64,000 nucleotides of DNA. Source: Bacteroidia bacterium (GTDB taxonomy: Bacteria > Bacteroidota > Bacteroidia > Chitinophagales > JAUHXS01). Shown here in pieces: positions 19,918-29,882 of the stretch (the first letter of the stretch is position 1; each line of letters starts with the position of its first letter). A program made the position numbers and the translations under genes. The stretch lies in the NCBI GenBank assembly GCA_030426955.1, contig JAUHXS010000001.1:18661-82660 (forward strand), given 5' to 3'. Under the pieces are notes generated by a model. That model was not told where the DNA came from. It did no database searches and saw nothing but the letters and a program-made list of their open reading frames with translations.

Positions 19918-20658
19918 ATGGAAGCGTTTTTTAGGAGTTTTCGAGTTTTTCTAATAGTTCTTCTAGTGTCCCTGTTTTCTTGTAAGCGAGATGAACCTTT
20001 AGTTGTAGATAAAAAACTAGGATACTTTCCTATAAAAGAGGGGAGTTATATTATTTATAATGTTGATTCTATTAAATATGACAATTTCTTTGATCCTGTT
20101 AAAATTGATACAAGTCATTATCAGTTAAAGGCAACTATTGGTGCTGAGTATATAGACAACCAAGGACGTATCAACCATGAAGTGACTATTAGCAGAAGAG
20201 ATGCAGATACATCTGTGTGGCACTATTTAAAAACCAACTTGATATTACTAAATGGTAATAATGCAGAAATCGTAGAAGATAATTTTCGATTTATCAGCTT
20301 GAACTTTCCGCCATTGAAAGGAAAATCTTGGAAAGGCAATGCATATATCAGCTTTACTGACGATCTTGGTTGTGACTACCTTGGTGATTGGGATTATGAA
20401 TACACTGTGGTAGATAAAAGTGAAAGTATTGATGGCGTGGATTTTGACTCAGTACTTACAGTTACTCAGGTTGACGAGGAAAATGTTATTTGTAAAAATG
20501 TATCAATTGAAAAATATGCAAAAAACGTAGGTCTTGTATACAAAAAGCAGGTGCGTTTAACAACTCAGGATGCCAATGTTGCCATTCCTTTTGAGCAAAG
20601 AGCGGAGAGGGGTCATATTTTGGAAAAGAAAGTAGTTGAATATAATATTCTAGATTGA
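19918..20658 (+). CDS. Predicted lipoprotein of unknown function
   Basis: A 246-residue protein with a lipoprotein signal peptide (VFLIVLLVSLFSCKRDEP; lipid-anchored Cys at residue 22). The mature part begins KKLGYFPIKEGSYIIYNVDSI. Small Bacteroidota lipoproteins with this YFPL-x-G-x-W/Y-x-x-Y type opening are common, but I know no function for them. The protein is beta-rich with no catalytic motif visible. It is divergent from hsp20 and may share its regulatory region. Confidence 0.75.
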   Translation: MEAFFRSFRVFLIVLLVSLFSCKRDEPLVVDKKLGYFPIKEGSYIIYNVDSIKYDNFFDPVKIDTSHYQLKATIGAEYIDNQGRINHEVTISRRDADTSVWHYLKTNLILLNGNNAEIVEDNFRFISLNFPPLKGKSWKGNAYISFTDDLGCDYLGDWDYEYTVVDKSESIDGVDFDSVLTVTQVDEENVICKNVSIEKYAKNVGLVYKKQVRLTTQDANVAIPFEQRAERGHILEKKVVEYNILD

Positions 20659-20853
20659 TCAAGTTCTGAAACTATTTCTGTGTAATATTCTGTTTTAGAA
20701 TGTGAATATATAAATATGTTAAATATTTGATTTTTAATAAATAGTGTAGTATTTCCTCTCAATTTATATCGAAATCATACACTTATTATTACTTTTTCAT
20801 TAGAAGGTCTTTTTCTTATTTCGCTGGACATGATTAATTAAAACAAAATTCAA

Positions 20854-21549
20854 ATGAAAACTTTACAAATATTTATAATAGTAATAGCTACACTTAAATT
20901 TATAAATGCACAAGAACCAGTCGAAGACAACGGAACAGATTCATTAAAATGTAAATGTGATATAAGCTCCGAAAGCCTTCATAATATGTCGGCTTTGAGA
21001 AATCTGTATGATGACTTTTATCGTGGGTTCGTTCCGACGCCTGCTAGGCGAGAGGGCGATTCTTTATATAAAGCTTTTTTTGTTCAATCGGTTAGCGATT
21101 TTAAATCTGATTGTAAGCCTGGGGAGGAAGATACTGTATGTCCATCAAGGAGCTGCTATGCTTATCTCTGGGTTCGAGTGGTAGGATTTAGAAGAGATTC
21201 AGCGGGTGCACAAACACTTTCGACAGTATATGATACTTTGAACACTCACAAATTTTCTGGCACGTGCACTGATGTAAGCGATAGAAAAGCATCAAGTAAT
21301 CTTAATAAAAATAATGTGAGTATTTATCCCAATCCATCGCATGGGACGGTAAATATCCAATCAGAAACCGAGTTTGATAACATAATTATTCTAGATATTT
21401 ATGGGAGAGAAATAGAACGTATTGATCTAGGGACGCAAATAAACAGACATGAAATCAATTTGGGGTATCTAAACAATGGCATGTATAATATTGTATTGTT
21501 GAAAGAAGATGAGATAATTAATTCAAAAAGATTTTCAGTTCTGAAGTAA
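20854..21549 (+). CDS. Small secreted cysteine-rich protein with T9SS type A sorting domain
   Basis: A 231-residue protein with a signal peptide (residues 1-19). The last ~75 residues are a classical type A sorting domain: VSIYPNPSHGTVNIQ, IIILDIYGREI, LNNGMYNIVLL, ending KRFSVLK. The mature region has C33-x-C35, C87, C96-x4-C101 and C138, the same arrangement as the protein at 197-1027. Two small T9SS proteins of one cysteine-rich family are therefore likely, probably surface-attached or released. The function of the body is unknown. Confidence 0.82.
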   Translation: MKTLQIFIIVIATLKFINAQEPVEDNGTDSLKCKCDISSESLHNMSALRNLYDDFYRGFVPTPARREGDSLYKAFFVQSVSDFKSDCKPGEEDTVCPSRSCYAYLWVRVVGFRRDSAGAQTLSTVYDTLNTHKFSGTCTDVSDRKASSNLNKNNVSIYPNPSHGTVNIQSETEFDNIIILDIYGREIERIDLGTQINRHEINLGYLNNGMYNIVLLKEDEIINSKRFSVLK

Positions 21550-21562
21550 ATAATAAAGTAGG

Positions 21563-21600
21563 AAAGGGAGAGGGCATGGCTCATAATGTTCTCTCTTTTT
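21563..21600 (+). terminator. Probable terminator after the small T9SS protein gene
   Basis: AAAGGGAGAG (21563-21572) pairs with CTCTCTTTTT (21591-21600), with G-U pairs in the middle, and the second arm runs into the T tract. It overlaps the TamB stop on the other strand. The stem is weaker than the others in the window. Confidence 0.5.
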
Positions 21601-24600
21601 TATGTATCTTTTTTATTTCTCCTATAGCCTTCCCACAACTCTCTAAAGCTGTCAAACTGCTCTCTATAGAAAAAGCCAATACCTGTTTTGTTTTGATTCC
21701 TTTCGAAGAATAAATCATAAGCATTTTTCCTAAATGCTTTTAATCTTAGGCGGCCATCTTTCGTTAAGCTATATTCAATATTAAAATCACCAGATATATT
21801 AGACCCAGATTGCCCCTGACCAATATCTTCATCTGTAGAGCGAAAATTACCACCAACATCAACAGATAGTCTGTTATCCATAAAGCGTCTGCTTACGCCT
21901 AATTGTACCTCTTGCTGCCTATTCGTGTTGTTTTCGGGGTTATCTGAATTATTTAATGTTCCGTACGAATAAAGGTTTACATTAAAATCAATCTCATCAC
22001 TCAAATTAGAGGCAAGTGTACTAAGCTCCCTAGAAATAAAACTACTCACGCTGGTGGAAGATTGTTGTTCATTTAAGAATTGATCTCCATATAAATCACT
22101 TGGTAAAAACCTATTGAGTACAATCAATCCAAATACTTGCCTATTTAGTTCAGCCTCATCTCTTTTAATCCTTTCAAAAATACTATTGGGTATTCCTTGG
22201 TCTTCCGCACCAGAAGCTTGGATATCAAAAGTTACTTTAGGACTTAGTAAAGAGCCTTCTAAGTTTAGTTTTACATCTGTCGAGACTCTATTGGCTGTAT
22301 TGTCTGGTAGGGTGGCTCTTAAATTATAGATGGCATCTATGTCAATGCTGGCGTCATATGGGCTACCGGACCATTTCAACATACTACCATTGTCTATAAT
22401 AAATCGCTTTTTAACTAAATATAGTCCCTCTACTGGACTTTGCATGGTAAATAAATAATTACCTTTTTCAATGGTATAAGTACCAAACATATTAACCTCT
22501 CCCAAGGTATTGATACGCATATTTATGTTTCCAGTTCCTTGAGCCTTAATAATATCTCCGGCATCAAGGTCGAATATAATTTCACCTTTCGCTTGTGGTG
22601 TGATGTCTAGCCTTAAATTGAGTGTAAGTCCATGATATGATAAATCTTTATTTTCGTCTTCCTTAGAAGAATTGTCGTTTTGGCTTTTGTATTTAAACTT
22701 GATGAATCCGTGCTCACTAAGATCCTGATCATCTGAGATAGGTATGAATATGTGAGTACCTTCTTGAGTAATCGCATCGGCATCTACATCAATATCTCTC
22801 AAGCCTCCTGTTAAGTGCATTTTTCCTTTTATGTCTGCAATTGCTGTTCCATAATAAGTTTTGTTCTGCTGAGCATTTGTATTTAAAAACATAAATTGAT
22901 CTGTAGAGAGGTAAAGGTCATATTCAAGTGATTTGAAATACTGATGTGTAGCATTTCCTTCAATTAAGGCAATATTGCCCAATTCATCTTTGACCAATAC
23001 CTTGTCAATATCTATTTCATTCTTCTTAAACAAGACCTCTGCTATTGGAACCTGGTATACGGTATTAAGGTAAACGACTCTTGTCTTAGCATTTAATAAG
23101 ATTACTGTTCCGTTTAATACTGGATTTTGAATGGTACCAGTTAATAAAAGCTTTACTGTTGCATTTCCTGATAGGCTATCAATTTTATTTTGAAAATAAG
23201 TCTCTATTGGAAATATGGGCATATTATTAGTGGCGATATTAAAATTGAGGCTATCTTTTCCTAATACATAATACCCATTGCAAGTCAAGTCCTGCTCATA
23301 GCCAAGAATGTTTGTTTGTAGGAATACTTTGCTATTGTCAGTGGATTTACTTAGTTGAATTTCAGCATCTCCTAATGTATCATTGCTGATGCTGAAATTC
23401 TTAAGATGGAGGTGAGATTGTAATGCTAAATCAGAAGAAATATCTAGTTGGCCATTTAGTGTTCCATTTATTGATTCTTCAGATTTATTAATTATTTGAG
23501 AAAAATCTCCTATGATTATATTTTCAAAAGATGTGTTGATATTAAAAACCTCTTTTTTGTTGATAGCTTCTAATGTCACTTCTTGATTGCCATTTCCTAT
23601 CGATAAATCAGCTAGTGTAATGTTATTTTGTTGGTAGGTAATCTGATTTGATGGGTTTATTGACCATATTTTATTGTTGACTTTAATGTTTGATTTTGAT
23701 GGGTCAAAGTGAAGTTTAAGTTTGTCGCTTTCTTTTTCCAAGTTGCCAGATAAAAGAATATCATTTCCTGATGAATCATGGTCTGCAAGTAGCGAAAAAC
23801 TGGCATTAGAGCTTGAAAGTGTAGCGCTTAAGATGTTATTGTTGAATTGGAGTTTGTCTGACAGGTTAATGTGCTCTATGTGGCAAGCAAGCCCCATATT
23901 TTTATTTGAATCTGGAAGGAGACTAAAATCAATATTAGTGAAATTGATATTTTTATATTCTAGATCGTTTGTTTCAGCTTTTAGTGAGATGTAGTTTTTG
24001 TTTGTATTAATCGCACCATTGATAAATGCAGTATTTCTTAGATGTATGTCTTTGTTGAAAAATTCAATAAGGTTATCTGCTTTCTTTATCTGAATGTTGA
24101 AGCTAGCAATTGCCGATTCTTTGTCTTTTTGTCTAAATTCATTAGGTCTGATATAATACAGTGCAGCATTTTTTATTTTTTCTGGTAAGGTCTTTATCTT
24201 GAAGTCACCAGATAAATCTGCATCAACAATGTCTGATCTTAAGGTTATTTGCTTTTTATCATTCGCAAAATTTGTTGTAAAGAATAAGGTATCAATCTTT
24301 AGAGTATCGTTAGTTCTTCTTACGTTTAGTTTGTTTAATATGATACTACCTTCGATATCATCAATGTTGGCACCCGTGAAGTTTAAATTTGCAGTTGCAC
24401 TTACATTATGAAAATGCTCTGTGATTTTTAATGCTTGCAAATTGGCATGGTTAAGAGTTGTGTTAAATATAAATTCAGGAACCTTTAGGTTTAAATCAAT
24501 TTTTCCTTCAAATAGCATATCTAGGTTTGCATCCTTAATTGTAAAGCTTCCGTCAAACTTTTTACCAGAAATATCTCCCATCAGCTCTATGTTGGAGTAA

Positions 24601-26249
24601 GTATACTGGTTGAAGTCAAAAGCATCTATATGACCATTCAGGCTAGCCCTTAAATTTTTTGTCGTTAAGCCAGACCCCTTTATTTCCGATTGCATAGAGA
24701 TGCTTCCCAGCCTCTTCTCATTGAGTAATTGACCTATGTTGAACTGTCTAGTATCTACTCCTCCAGAATAACTAATTTCTGTTCCTTTAGATTTTACATT
24801 CAAGTCTGAGTTGACTTTTCCTAGGCTAGAATTCATTTTACCATATGCAACAAAGTCATTGTGAAATCCAGTAAATCGACCTTTGAAGGAGACCAAGCCC
24901 AAGTTAAATAGCTGTTGATTAATCTCTGCCGTAGGGTAAACACATTTTATATCGCCAGCACTGATAAGTGTCTCGCGAATATCAAGATCTATAAAGGCAG
25001 TTTTGAGATTTGGAAGTCCTTTGATCTTTGCATTTCCTGCAAATTTTGTTTGATTTCCTGTTCTCAATAGAACCTTTTGAGCTTTAAGATTATTAATACG
25101 GCCACTTATTAAGCCAGATATTATTACTTCACTATTTAGTGCATCAAAATCAGAATCGAAAAAACTGAGATCTATAGGAGAAATTACAGAAGGCGCAATA
25201 TCTAAATAGACTTGAACTTCCTCCGACGTTTTGTTAATATTTTCGACCTTTAGATACTTTGATTTGATAGCACTACCAGGTGTTTCTAAGACAAAGTCTT
25301 TCAAGGTGATTGATTTATTTGTATTTATTGTTAAGCCAGCATCCAGTTCATTAAGCTTAAATCCACTTGATTCTTCTAGAGAGAGTTGCTCTATTGAAAA
25401 TGTGATTGAATCTTTATCAATGACAGTATTTATTGAGTTAACATTTATAGATGATACAAGAAGATTATCTAAGTTGATTTGTTCTTTGCTTTTATGATTT
25501 TTGCCATTTTCTATTGCAAATGCGCTGTTTATAACAGTTACATGATTTATTTCTATATGCCAATCTGCTTTTGGAAAACTATCGTTGCTTTCATAATGCT
25601 CTTGATAGTGAGCGTTGTTAGATTTTTGAATTTCATAAGAAGTATTTTCGATTAAACCATCTGAGATGATAATTGTTTTATCCTCAATGTTCATCTGCTC
25701 TGCCGTTAGCTCCAGTCTGTCTGTGTAAACCTTTGTTTTGGATTGAGCTATTATGTCTTCATATGAAAATGAAAAATTATTGAGGTTGACTTCCTTAATG
25801 GTAAAAGCATTTTTATTATTGGAATCCTTGTTGTTCAGTCTTTTGACTATAAAGTCATAGTTGAAGGTTTCTTGGTTTTTGATTATTCTTGCCAAAGCAT
25901 GACTTAGGGATAAACTTTTCAGGTGTATGCTCCCATTAATAGCCTCCTTTATGCCAATGTTGAATTTGACTTCTTTCGAATAGAGTAAGGTGTCGTTTGC
26001 TTGATCTAGGATAAGTAAATCGTTTAAGGTAATATTTGAATAGGGGGTGTAGCTAATTCTAGATAAGCTTAGTGTTGCCCCCGTTTGCTTTCGTACAGAT
26101 TCCGAAATAAACGATATTGCTTTATGGTTTAGTGTATCGGATTTCAGTATTATAGATAAGCTAATAAGCATTACAGAAACCACAATAAAGAATGCCATCA
26201 AGCATATTGCTAAGTATCTAAAAATTCTATGTTGAAAAAACTTTGGCAA
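21600..26249 (-). CDS. tamB: TamB-like translocation and assembly module protein (AsmA-like, DUF490)
   Basis: A 1549-residue protein with a single N-terminal membrane anchor (residues 10-31, YLAICLMAFFIVVSVMLISL) followed by more than a thousand residues of repetitive beta-structure. This is the expected long lipid-conducting groove of AsmA-like proteins. The C-terminal TamB/DUF490 domain includes IPNSIFERIKRDEAELNRQ, then VFGLIVLNRFLPSD and a closing EYSLTKDGRLRLKAFRK. The family bridges inner and outer membrane and helps insert outer-membrane proteins and/or move phospholipids. No TamA (BamA-like) gene is adjacent in the window. Length is normal for Bacteroidota TamB. The gene is monocistronic. 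Confidence 0.9.
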   Translation of the reverse strand: MPKFFQHRIFRYLAICLMAFFIVVSVMLISLSIILKSDTLNHKAISFISESVRKQTGATLSLSRISYTPYSNITLNDLLILDQANDTLLYSKEVKFNIGIKEAINGSIHLKSLSLSHALARIIKNQETFNYDFIVKRLNNKDSNNKNAFTIKEVNLNNFSFSYEDIIAQSKTKVYTDRLELTAEQMNIEDKTIIISDGLIENTSYEIQKSNNAHYQEHYESNDSFPKADWHIEINHVTVINSAFAIENGKNHKSKEQINLDNLLVSSINVNSINTVIDKDSITFSIEQLSLEESSGFKLNELDAGLTINTNKSITLKDFVLETPGSAIKSKYLKVENINKTSEEVQVYLDIAPSVISPIDLSFFDSDFDALNSEVIISGLISGRINNLKAQKVLLRTGNQTKFAGNAKIKGLPNLKTAFIDLDIRETLISAGDIKCVYPTAEINQQLFNLGLVSFKGRFTGFHNDFVAYGKMNSSLGKVNSDLNVKSKGTEISYSGGVDTRQFNIGQLLNEKRLGSISMQSEIKGSGLTTKNLRASLNGHIDAFDFNQYTYSNIELMGDISGKKFDGSFTIKDANLDMLFEGKIDLNLKVPEFIFNTTLNHANLQALKITEHFHNVSATANLNFTGANIDDIEGSIILNKLNVRRTNDTLKIDTLFFTTNFANDKKQITLRSDIVDADLSGDFKIKTLPEKIKNAALYYIRPNEFRQKDKESAIASFNIQIKKADNLIEFFNKDIHLRNTAFINGAINTNKNYISLKAETNDLEYKNINFTNIDFSLLPDSNKNMGLACHIEHINLSDKLQFNNNILSATLSSSNASFSLLADHDSSGNDILLSGNLEKESDKLKLHFDPSKSNIKVNNKIWSINPSNQITYQQNNITLADLSIGNGNQEVTLEAINKKEVFNINTSFENIIIGDFSQIINKSEESINGTLNGQLDISSDLALQSHLHLKNFSISNDTLGDAEIQLSKSTDNSKVFLQTNILGYEQDLTCNGYYVLGKDSLNFNIATNNMPIFPIETYFQNKIDSLSGNATVKLLLTGTIQNPVLNGTVILLNAKTRVVYLNTVYQVPIAEVLFKKNEIDIDKVLVKDELGNIALIEGNATHQYFKSLEYDLYLSTDQFMFLNTNAQQNKTYYGTAIADIKGKMHLTGGLRDIDVDADAITQEGTHIFIPISDDQDLSEHGFIKFKYKSQNDNSSKEDENKDLSYHGLTLNLRLDITPQAKGEIIFDLDAGDIIKAQGTGNINMRINTLGEVNMFGTYTIEKGNYLFTMQSPVEGLYLVKKRFIIDNGSMLKWSGSPYDASIDIDAIYNLRATLPDNTANRVSTDVKLNLEGSLLSPKVTFDIQASGAEDQGIPNSIFERIKRDEAELNRQVFGLIVLNRFLPSDLYGDQFLNEQQSSTSVSSFISRELSTLASNLSDEIDFNVNLYSYGTLNNSDNPENNTNRQQEVQLGVSRRFMDNRLSVDVGGNFRSTDEDIGQGQSGSNISGDFNIEYSLTKDGRLRLKAFRKNAYDLFFERNQNKTGIGFFYREQFDSFRELWEGYRRNKKDT

Positions 26250-26424
26250 TTGCTGAAAGTTAAGCGATTATACGAAATTAGTGAATTTAGTTCGAAAGCT
26301 CCCACTGTTTAGTCTAGGGAGAATGATAAGTCAGCTTTAGTGCTTAGTGCAATACTTAGGTGCTTTTCTTAGGTAAAATGCATATCTTTATTTACAGAAA
26401 TAGCTGTAATCAAAGCGTATTGAT

Positions 26425-27018
26425 ATGAAAGTTGAAATTGATAGCAGTACTGGATATCTTGATTTTGTTGCCAATTTGCATAAGACAATGCAGGAGCAGA
26501 ACCTCATTTTGATCTATCAAGGTGAAGTTAATCAGGATATTACAAAGGTTTTTACCAGTATGGCGGAAAGGAATATGGAGATGAATGAAGAGAGTCGCAA
26601 AACGAGCAGGCAGGTTTATCATGTTATGATAGAACTGTTGCAAAACATATGTAAGCACACAGATGGACCTACCACCGATTCAATGTCTGATATTGGCTCA
26701 AGTAAAGAGGGAATCTTTATTGTGGCCAATGATGATGATAACTATTACATTACTTCTGGAAATGTTACTGATTCGAGCAATATACCAAAGGTAGCAAAGA
26801 TGATAGATCAGTTTAATGTGATGAGTAAAGAAGAAATTAAACAAGAGTATGTGAAACTGATAAAGGCAAGCAAGCTGTCAGAAAAAGGAGGTGCAGGTCT
26901 AGGGCTTATTGATATTATAAAAAAAACAGGCAATAAGATAGATTACTATCATATGGATGACAAAGAGGGGTATTCATTTTTAGTTCAGAGATCGACAGTC
27001 ACTAGGACTTCTGATTAA
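26425..27018 (+). CDS. siaB: SiaB-family protein kinase (GHKL fold)
   Basis: A 197-residue cytosolic GHKL-type ATPase/kinase. The N-box is visible as E70-LLQN74-ICKH78, and a glycine-rich ATP lid as GGAGLGLIDI (155-164). In Pseudomonas aeruginosa SiaB phosphorylates SiaC, and SiaC in turn controls the diguanylate cyclase SiaD. The next gene here encodes a SiaC-like protein 73 bases downstream, so the kinase-substrate pair is preserved. The phosphatase SiaA and cyclase SiaD are not in the neighbourhood, so the downstream output must be encoded elsewhere or differ. Confidence 0.85.
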   Translation: MKVEIDSSTGYLDFVANLHKTMQEQNLILIYQGEVNQDITKVFTSMAERNMEMNEESRKTSRQVYHVMIELLQNICKHTDGPTTDSMSDIGSSKEGIFIVANDDDNYYITSGNVTDSSNIPKVAKMIDQFNVMSKEEIKQEYVKLIKASKLSEKGGAGLGLIDIIKKTGNKIDYYHMDDKEGYSFLVQRSTVTRTSD

Positions 27019-27091
27019 TGGCCTTTTATACTCCTTATGCAATGTGCCTATAATGCCTAAAAAGAGAGAAAAATTTAATTAAACTATAAAA

Positions 27092-27457
27092 ATGGAAACA
27101 ATAAATATTGAAGGGACAGAAGATACCCCTAAAATCATTTTAGATTACAATGCTGATGTGTATGAGATATCTGGAAAGTCTTTTCCAGAAGATTGTGCAA
27201 CGTTTTATGAGCCTGTTATGAATTGGTTAGAAAGCTATAGCAATAACCCTAAAGATAAAATGATATTTAAGTTTAAATTAGACTATTTTAATACAGCTTC
27301 TTCAAAGTCTATTCTAGATATATTGTTAGCACTAGAAGAACTTGATAAAAAAGTACACATTGAGTGGCACTATAGAGATGGTGATGAGGATTTGGAAGAT
27401 GCGGGAGAGGAATATGCAGACATGGTGGAGTGTTCAATGGAACTTGTTAAGTTTTAG
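27092..27457 (+). CDS. siaC: SiaC-family regulatory phosphoprotein (DUF1987)
   Basis: A 121-residue STAS-like protein of the DUF1987/SiaC family. It opens with IEGTEDTPKIILDYN and has the family section KFKLDYFNTASSKSILDIL. Threonine 68 in YFNT falls at the same residue number as the phosphorylated Thr68 reported for P. aeruginosa SiaC, supporting the role as SiaB substrate. The unphosphorylated form would be expected to bind an effector; in Pseudomonas this is SiaD. The conserved Thr and adjacency to siaB are seen; the effector in this organism is unknown. Confidence 0.85.
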   Translation: METINIEGTEDTPKIILDYNADVYEISGKSFPEDCATFYEPVMNWLESYSNNPKDKMIFKFKLDYFNTASSKSILDILLALEELDKKVHIEWHYRDGDEDLEDAGEEYADMVECSMELVKF

Positions 27458-27568
27458 TAAATCGCCTCTAGTAGGTAGCATAGATTTAGTCATTTAAATG
27501 TCAGCTTTTCTTTTTGTCTGGTTAGTGTTGTAATTTAGTTTGATTGTTAATGCTAGCCAAGTGCTGAT

Positions 27569-28090
27569 ATGAAGAAGCTAAAAACCTTTGAGCTCAACAG
27601 AAAAACAGTAGACGAATACAAAGAGGCTGATAAAGTCCCTATAATAATCATTTTAGATAATGTAAGAAGCCTGAGCAATGTGGGTTCTGCCTTTCGTACT
27701 TGTGATGCTTTTTTAATAGAAGGTATTTGTCTATGTGGTATAACAGCCCAGCCCCCACATCGTGAAATTCAAAAGACTGCTTTGGGCGCAACTGATTCCG
27801 TGGATTGGAAGTATTATCAAAATGTAGAAGATGCTATTAAAGAATTAAAGTCAAAAGGTTATCATATAATTGGAGTTGAGCAAACGGACAAAAGTATATT
27901 GCTCAATGAGTTTGGAGTAAAGAAAGATCAAAAGTATGCCTTGGTTTTTGGGCATGAAGTAAATGGTGTGAGTGACGAGGCCTTGTCGCTAATAGATGAC
28001 TGTATCGAAATTCCTCAATATGGTACAAAGCACTCTTTTAATGTGTCTGTAAGTTTAGGAATTGTATTATGGGAGTTCGTTAGAAGCTGA
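27569..28090 (+). CDS. TrmH/SpoU-family RNA methyltransferase
   Basis: A 173-residue SPOUT methyltransferase that transfers a methyl group from S-adenosylmethionine to a ribose 2'-OH of tRNA or rRNA. All three family motifs are present: motif 1 LDNVRSLSNVGSAFRTCDAF, motif 2 ALVFGHEVNGVSDE, and motif 3 IPQYGTKHSFNVSVSLGIVLWEF, which forms the trefoil knot. There is no N-terminal substrate-recognition domain, so this is the compact form. The target nucleotide cannot be told from sequence. Monocistronic, convergent with the protease gene. Confidence 0.9.
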   Translation: MKKLKTFELNRKTVDEYKEADKVPIIIILDNVRSLSNVGSAFRTCDAFLIEGICLCGITAQPPHREIQKTALGATDSVDWKYYQNVEDAIKELKSKGYHIIGVEQTDKSILLNEFGVKKDQKYALVFGHEVNGVSDEALSLIDDCIEIPQYGTKHSFNVSVSLGIVLWEFVRS

Positions 28091-28210
28091 TTTATGGTAA
28101 GGTTTTCGTTACTTTTAGTCCAATACTCCTTCTATAAAGCTGCTTTACCCCTTTATTTAGAATTATATAAAGAAGATAGTACTGAAAATCTTACCAGTAC
28201 TATTTCTAAT

Positions 28211-28246
28211 AAAAAGACCGATAGAGTTGCACTAACTCCATCGGTC
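28211..28246 (-). terminator. Rho-independent terminator for the DegQ/Do protease gene
   Basis: A 13-position stem with one mismatch (28216-28228 with 28234-28246, GACCGATAGAGTT against AACTCCATCGGTC) is followed on the minus strand by five T (28211-28215). It lies between the convergent methyltransferase and protease genes. Confidence 0.8.
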
Positions 28247-28276
28247 AAAATAACTTTTTAGGATAGTGTCTTTTAT

Positions 28277-29740
28277 TTATACTCCAAAAGCATAGTAATA
28301 TACACCTGAATAGCCAGGGTATCTGCCTTCCAGCATTACGCCGCCTTTTTTGTTCTCAAGTGCCTTAATCAAATCTTCTCTTGATCTGATGGGTTTGTTG
28401 TCAATCTTAGTAATCACAAAGCCTTCTTTGACACTAGTATTACTTCTGAGCTTTCCATCTTTCAGTTCTCTGATCTTTACACCTCCATCAATTTCCATAG
28501 CTTTCAGCTCCTTGCTAGAAAGTTCTTCGATTTCTACGCCCAATGCTTTTAGTGCCTCAACGTGTTCACGCTTTACTATCTCTGTATTGCCATCCAAGTT
28601 TTTCAAGGTTGCCGATAAGCGCTTAGAGTTATCATCCCTCAATACTGTAATGGCAATATTATCTCCTGGATGGTACTTTGCTACTTGCTCCTGCAATTCT
28701 GAAGGACTGTTGACATCCATGCCGTTAATTTGAAGAATAATATCGCCTTGCTTAATAGATGCATCATCTGCCGCACTACCTGGGGCAACGCCGTCTACGT
28801 AAACACCACTGAGTCTTTTTAACTTTTTCTCTTCGGCAATTTCTGAGTTGACTTCCCTAATGCTGATTCCCAAATAGCCTCTTTGTACAATGCCATATTC
28901 AACAATATCATGAAATACTTTCTGGACTAGGTTGGTAGGTACCGCAAATGAATATCCTGCATAGGTTCCTGTCGGTGTTGCGATGGCGGTATTAATTCCA
29001 ATTAATTCACCATTTAAATTAACCAGTGCACCGCCACTATTTCCTGGGTTTACGGCAGCATCTGTTTGAATGAAAGATTCAATGGCTGATTGTCCTTTTA
29101 AAATATTAATATCTCTTCCTTTTGCACTTACAATGCCTGCTGTAACAGTTGAGGTGAGGTTGAAAGGGTTGCCTACGGCCAATACCCATTCTCCAATCTT
29201 AACTTGATCTGAGTTGGCAAATTGCATGGCGGGTAGGTCTTGAGCATCAATTTTGATGATTGCTAAGTCGGTTGATTCGTCAGTGCCCACTACTTTGGCA
29301 CTGTATGTGCTTTTATCATGCAGTGTGACTTCAATCTCGTCACCATTTTTGACCACATGATTATTCGTAATGATATAGCCATCATTTGTAATAATTACAC
29401 CTGATCCAAATGCAACCTTGGGTTGTGGGCTAGAATTGAAATTATCTCCGAAGAAGTATCTAAAACTTTGGTAGTATGGATTCTGCTGGTTGATCTTTGG
29501 AATCATTTTGGTTTGAATATTGACCACAGTTGGTGTGCTAATAGCTGCTGCATACGTAAAGTCTACCGGTTGATTTTGGAAAGCTACCGTTTTGCTGAGG
29601 TTAGAAGAATACTTTAGTGCAGGGTCTTCTGTAAGCTTTATTTCCTTAGGCGTTTTTTCAAATGTTTTATATAACCCTACAGCAACTAATGCGCTGAATA
29701 TTGATAATACCATAGGGAAAGCGAATTTTTTGATGCTCAT
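28277..29740 (-). CDS. Do/DegQ-family periplasmic serine endoprotease
   Basis: A 487-residue HtrA protease for periplasmic protein quality control. An N-terminal hydrophobic segment (7-25) acts as signal or anchor. The trypsin-like domain has the full triad: H128 (ITNNHVV), D158 (ESTDLAIIKID) and S235 (NPGNSGGALV). Two PDZ domains follow: RGYLGISIREV onward with GDIILQINGMDV, and a second one with VKEGFVITKIDNKPIRS. Length is usual for Bacteroidota Do proteases. A good promoter (29785-29817) and terminator mark it as a single-gene unit. Confidence 0.94.
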   Translation of the reverse strand: MSIKKFAFPMVLSIFSALVAVGLYKTFEKTPKEIKLTEDPALKYSSNLSKTVAFQNQPVDFTYAAAISTPTVVNIQTKMIPKINQQNPYYQSFRYFFGDNFNSSPQPKVAFGSGVIITNDGYIITNNHVVKNGDEIEVTLHDKSTYSAKVVGTDESTDLAIIKIDAQDLPAMQFANSDQVKIGEWVLAVGNPFNLTSTVTAGIVSAKGRDINILKGQSAIESFIQTDAAVNPGNSGGALVNLNGELIGINTAIATPTGTYAGYSFAVPTNLVQKVFHDIVEYGIVQRGYLGISIREVNSEIAEEKKLKRLSGVYVDGVAPGSAADDASIKQGDIILQINGMDVNSPSELQEQVAKYHPGDNIAITVLRDDNSKRLSATLKNLDGNTEIVKREHVEALKALGVEIEELSSKELKAMEIDGGVKIRELKDGKLRSNTSVKEGFVITKIDNKPIRSREDLIKALENKKGGVMLEGRYPGYSGVYYYAFGV

Positions 29741-29784
29741 AGTTGTTATTTTTAAGGTTAAGAAATAGTTTATGAATATTACAT

Positions 29785-29817
29785 CAAAAACTATGCCTAA
29801 ATAACGTGCCTAGCAAA
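29785..29817 (-). promoter_or_regulatory. Promoter of the protease gene (TTTG-N20-TAGTTTTT)
   Basis: The minus strand has TTTG (29817-29814), a 20-bp spacer, then TAGTTTTTG (29793-29785), close to the Bacteroidota sigma consensus TTTG-N19-21-TAnnTTTG. It lies 45 bases before the start codon. Confidence 0.5.
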
Positions 29818-29882
29818 AAATATAGTATTAATTTGCAGGAGTTTAACTTTTTTTAACGTTTATTAAGAAAAAGAACGACGTT

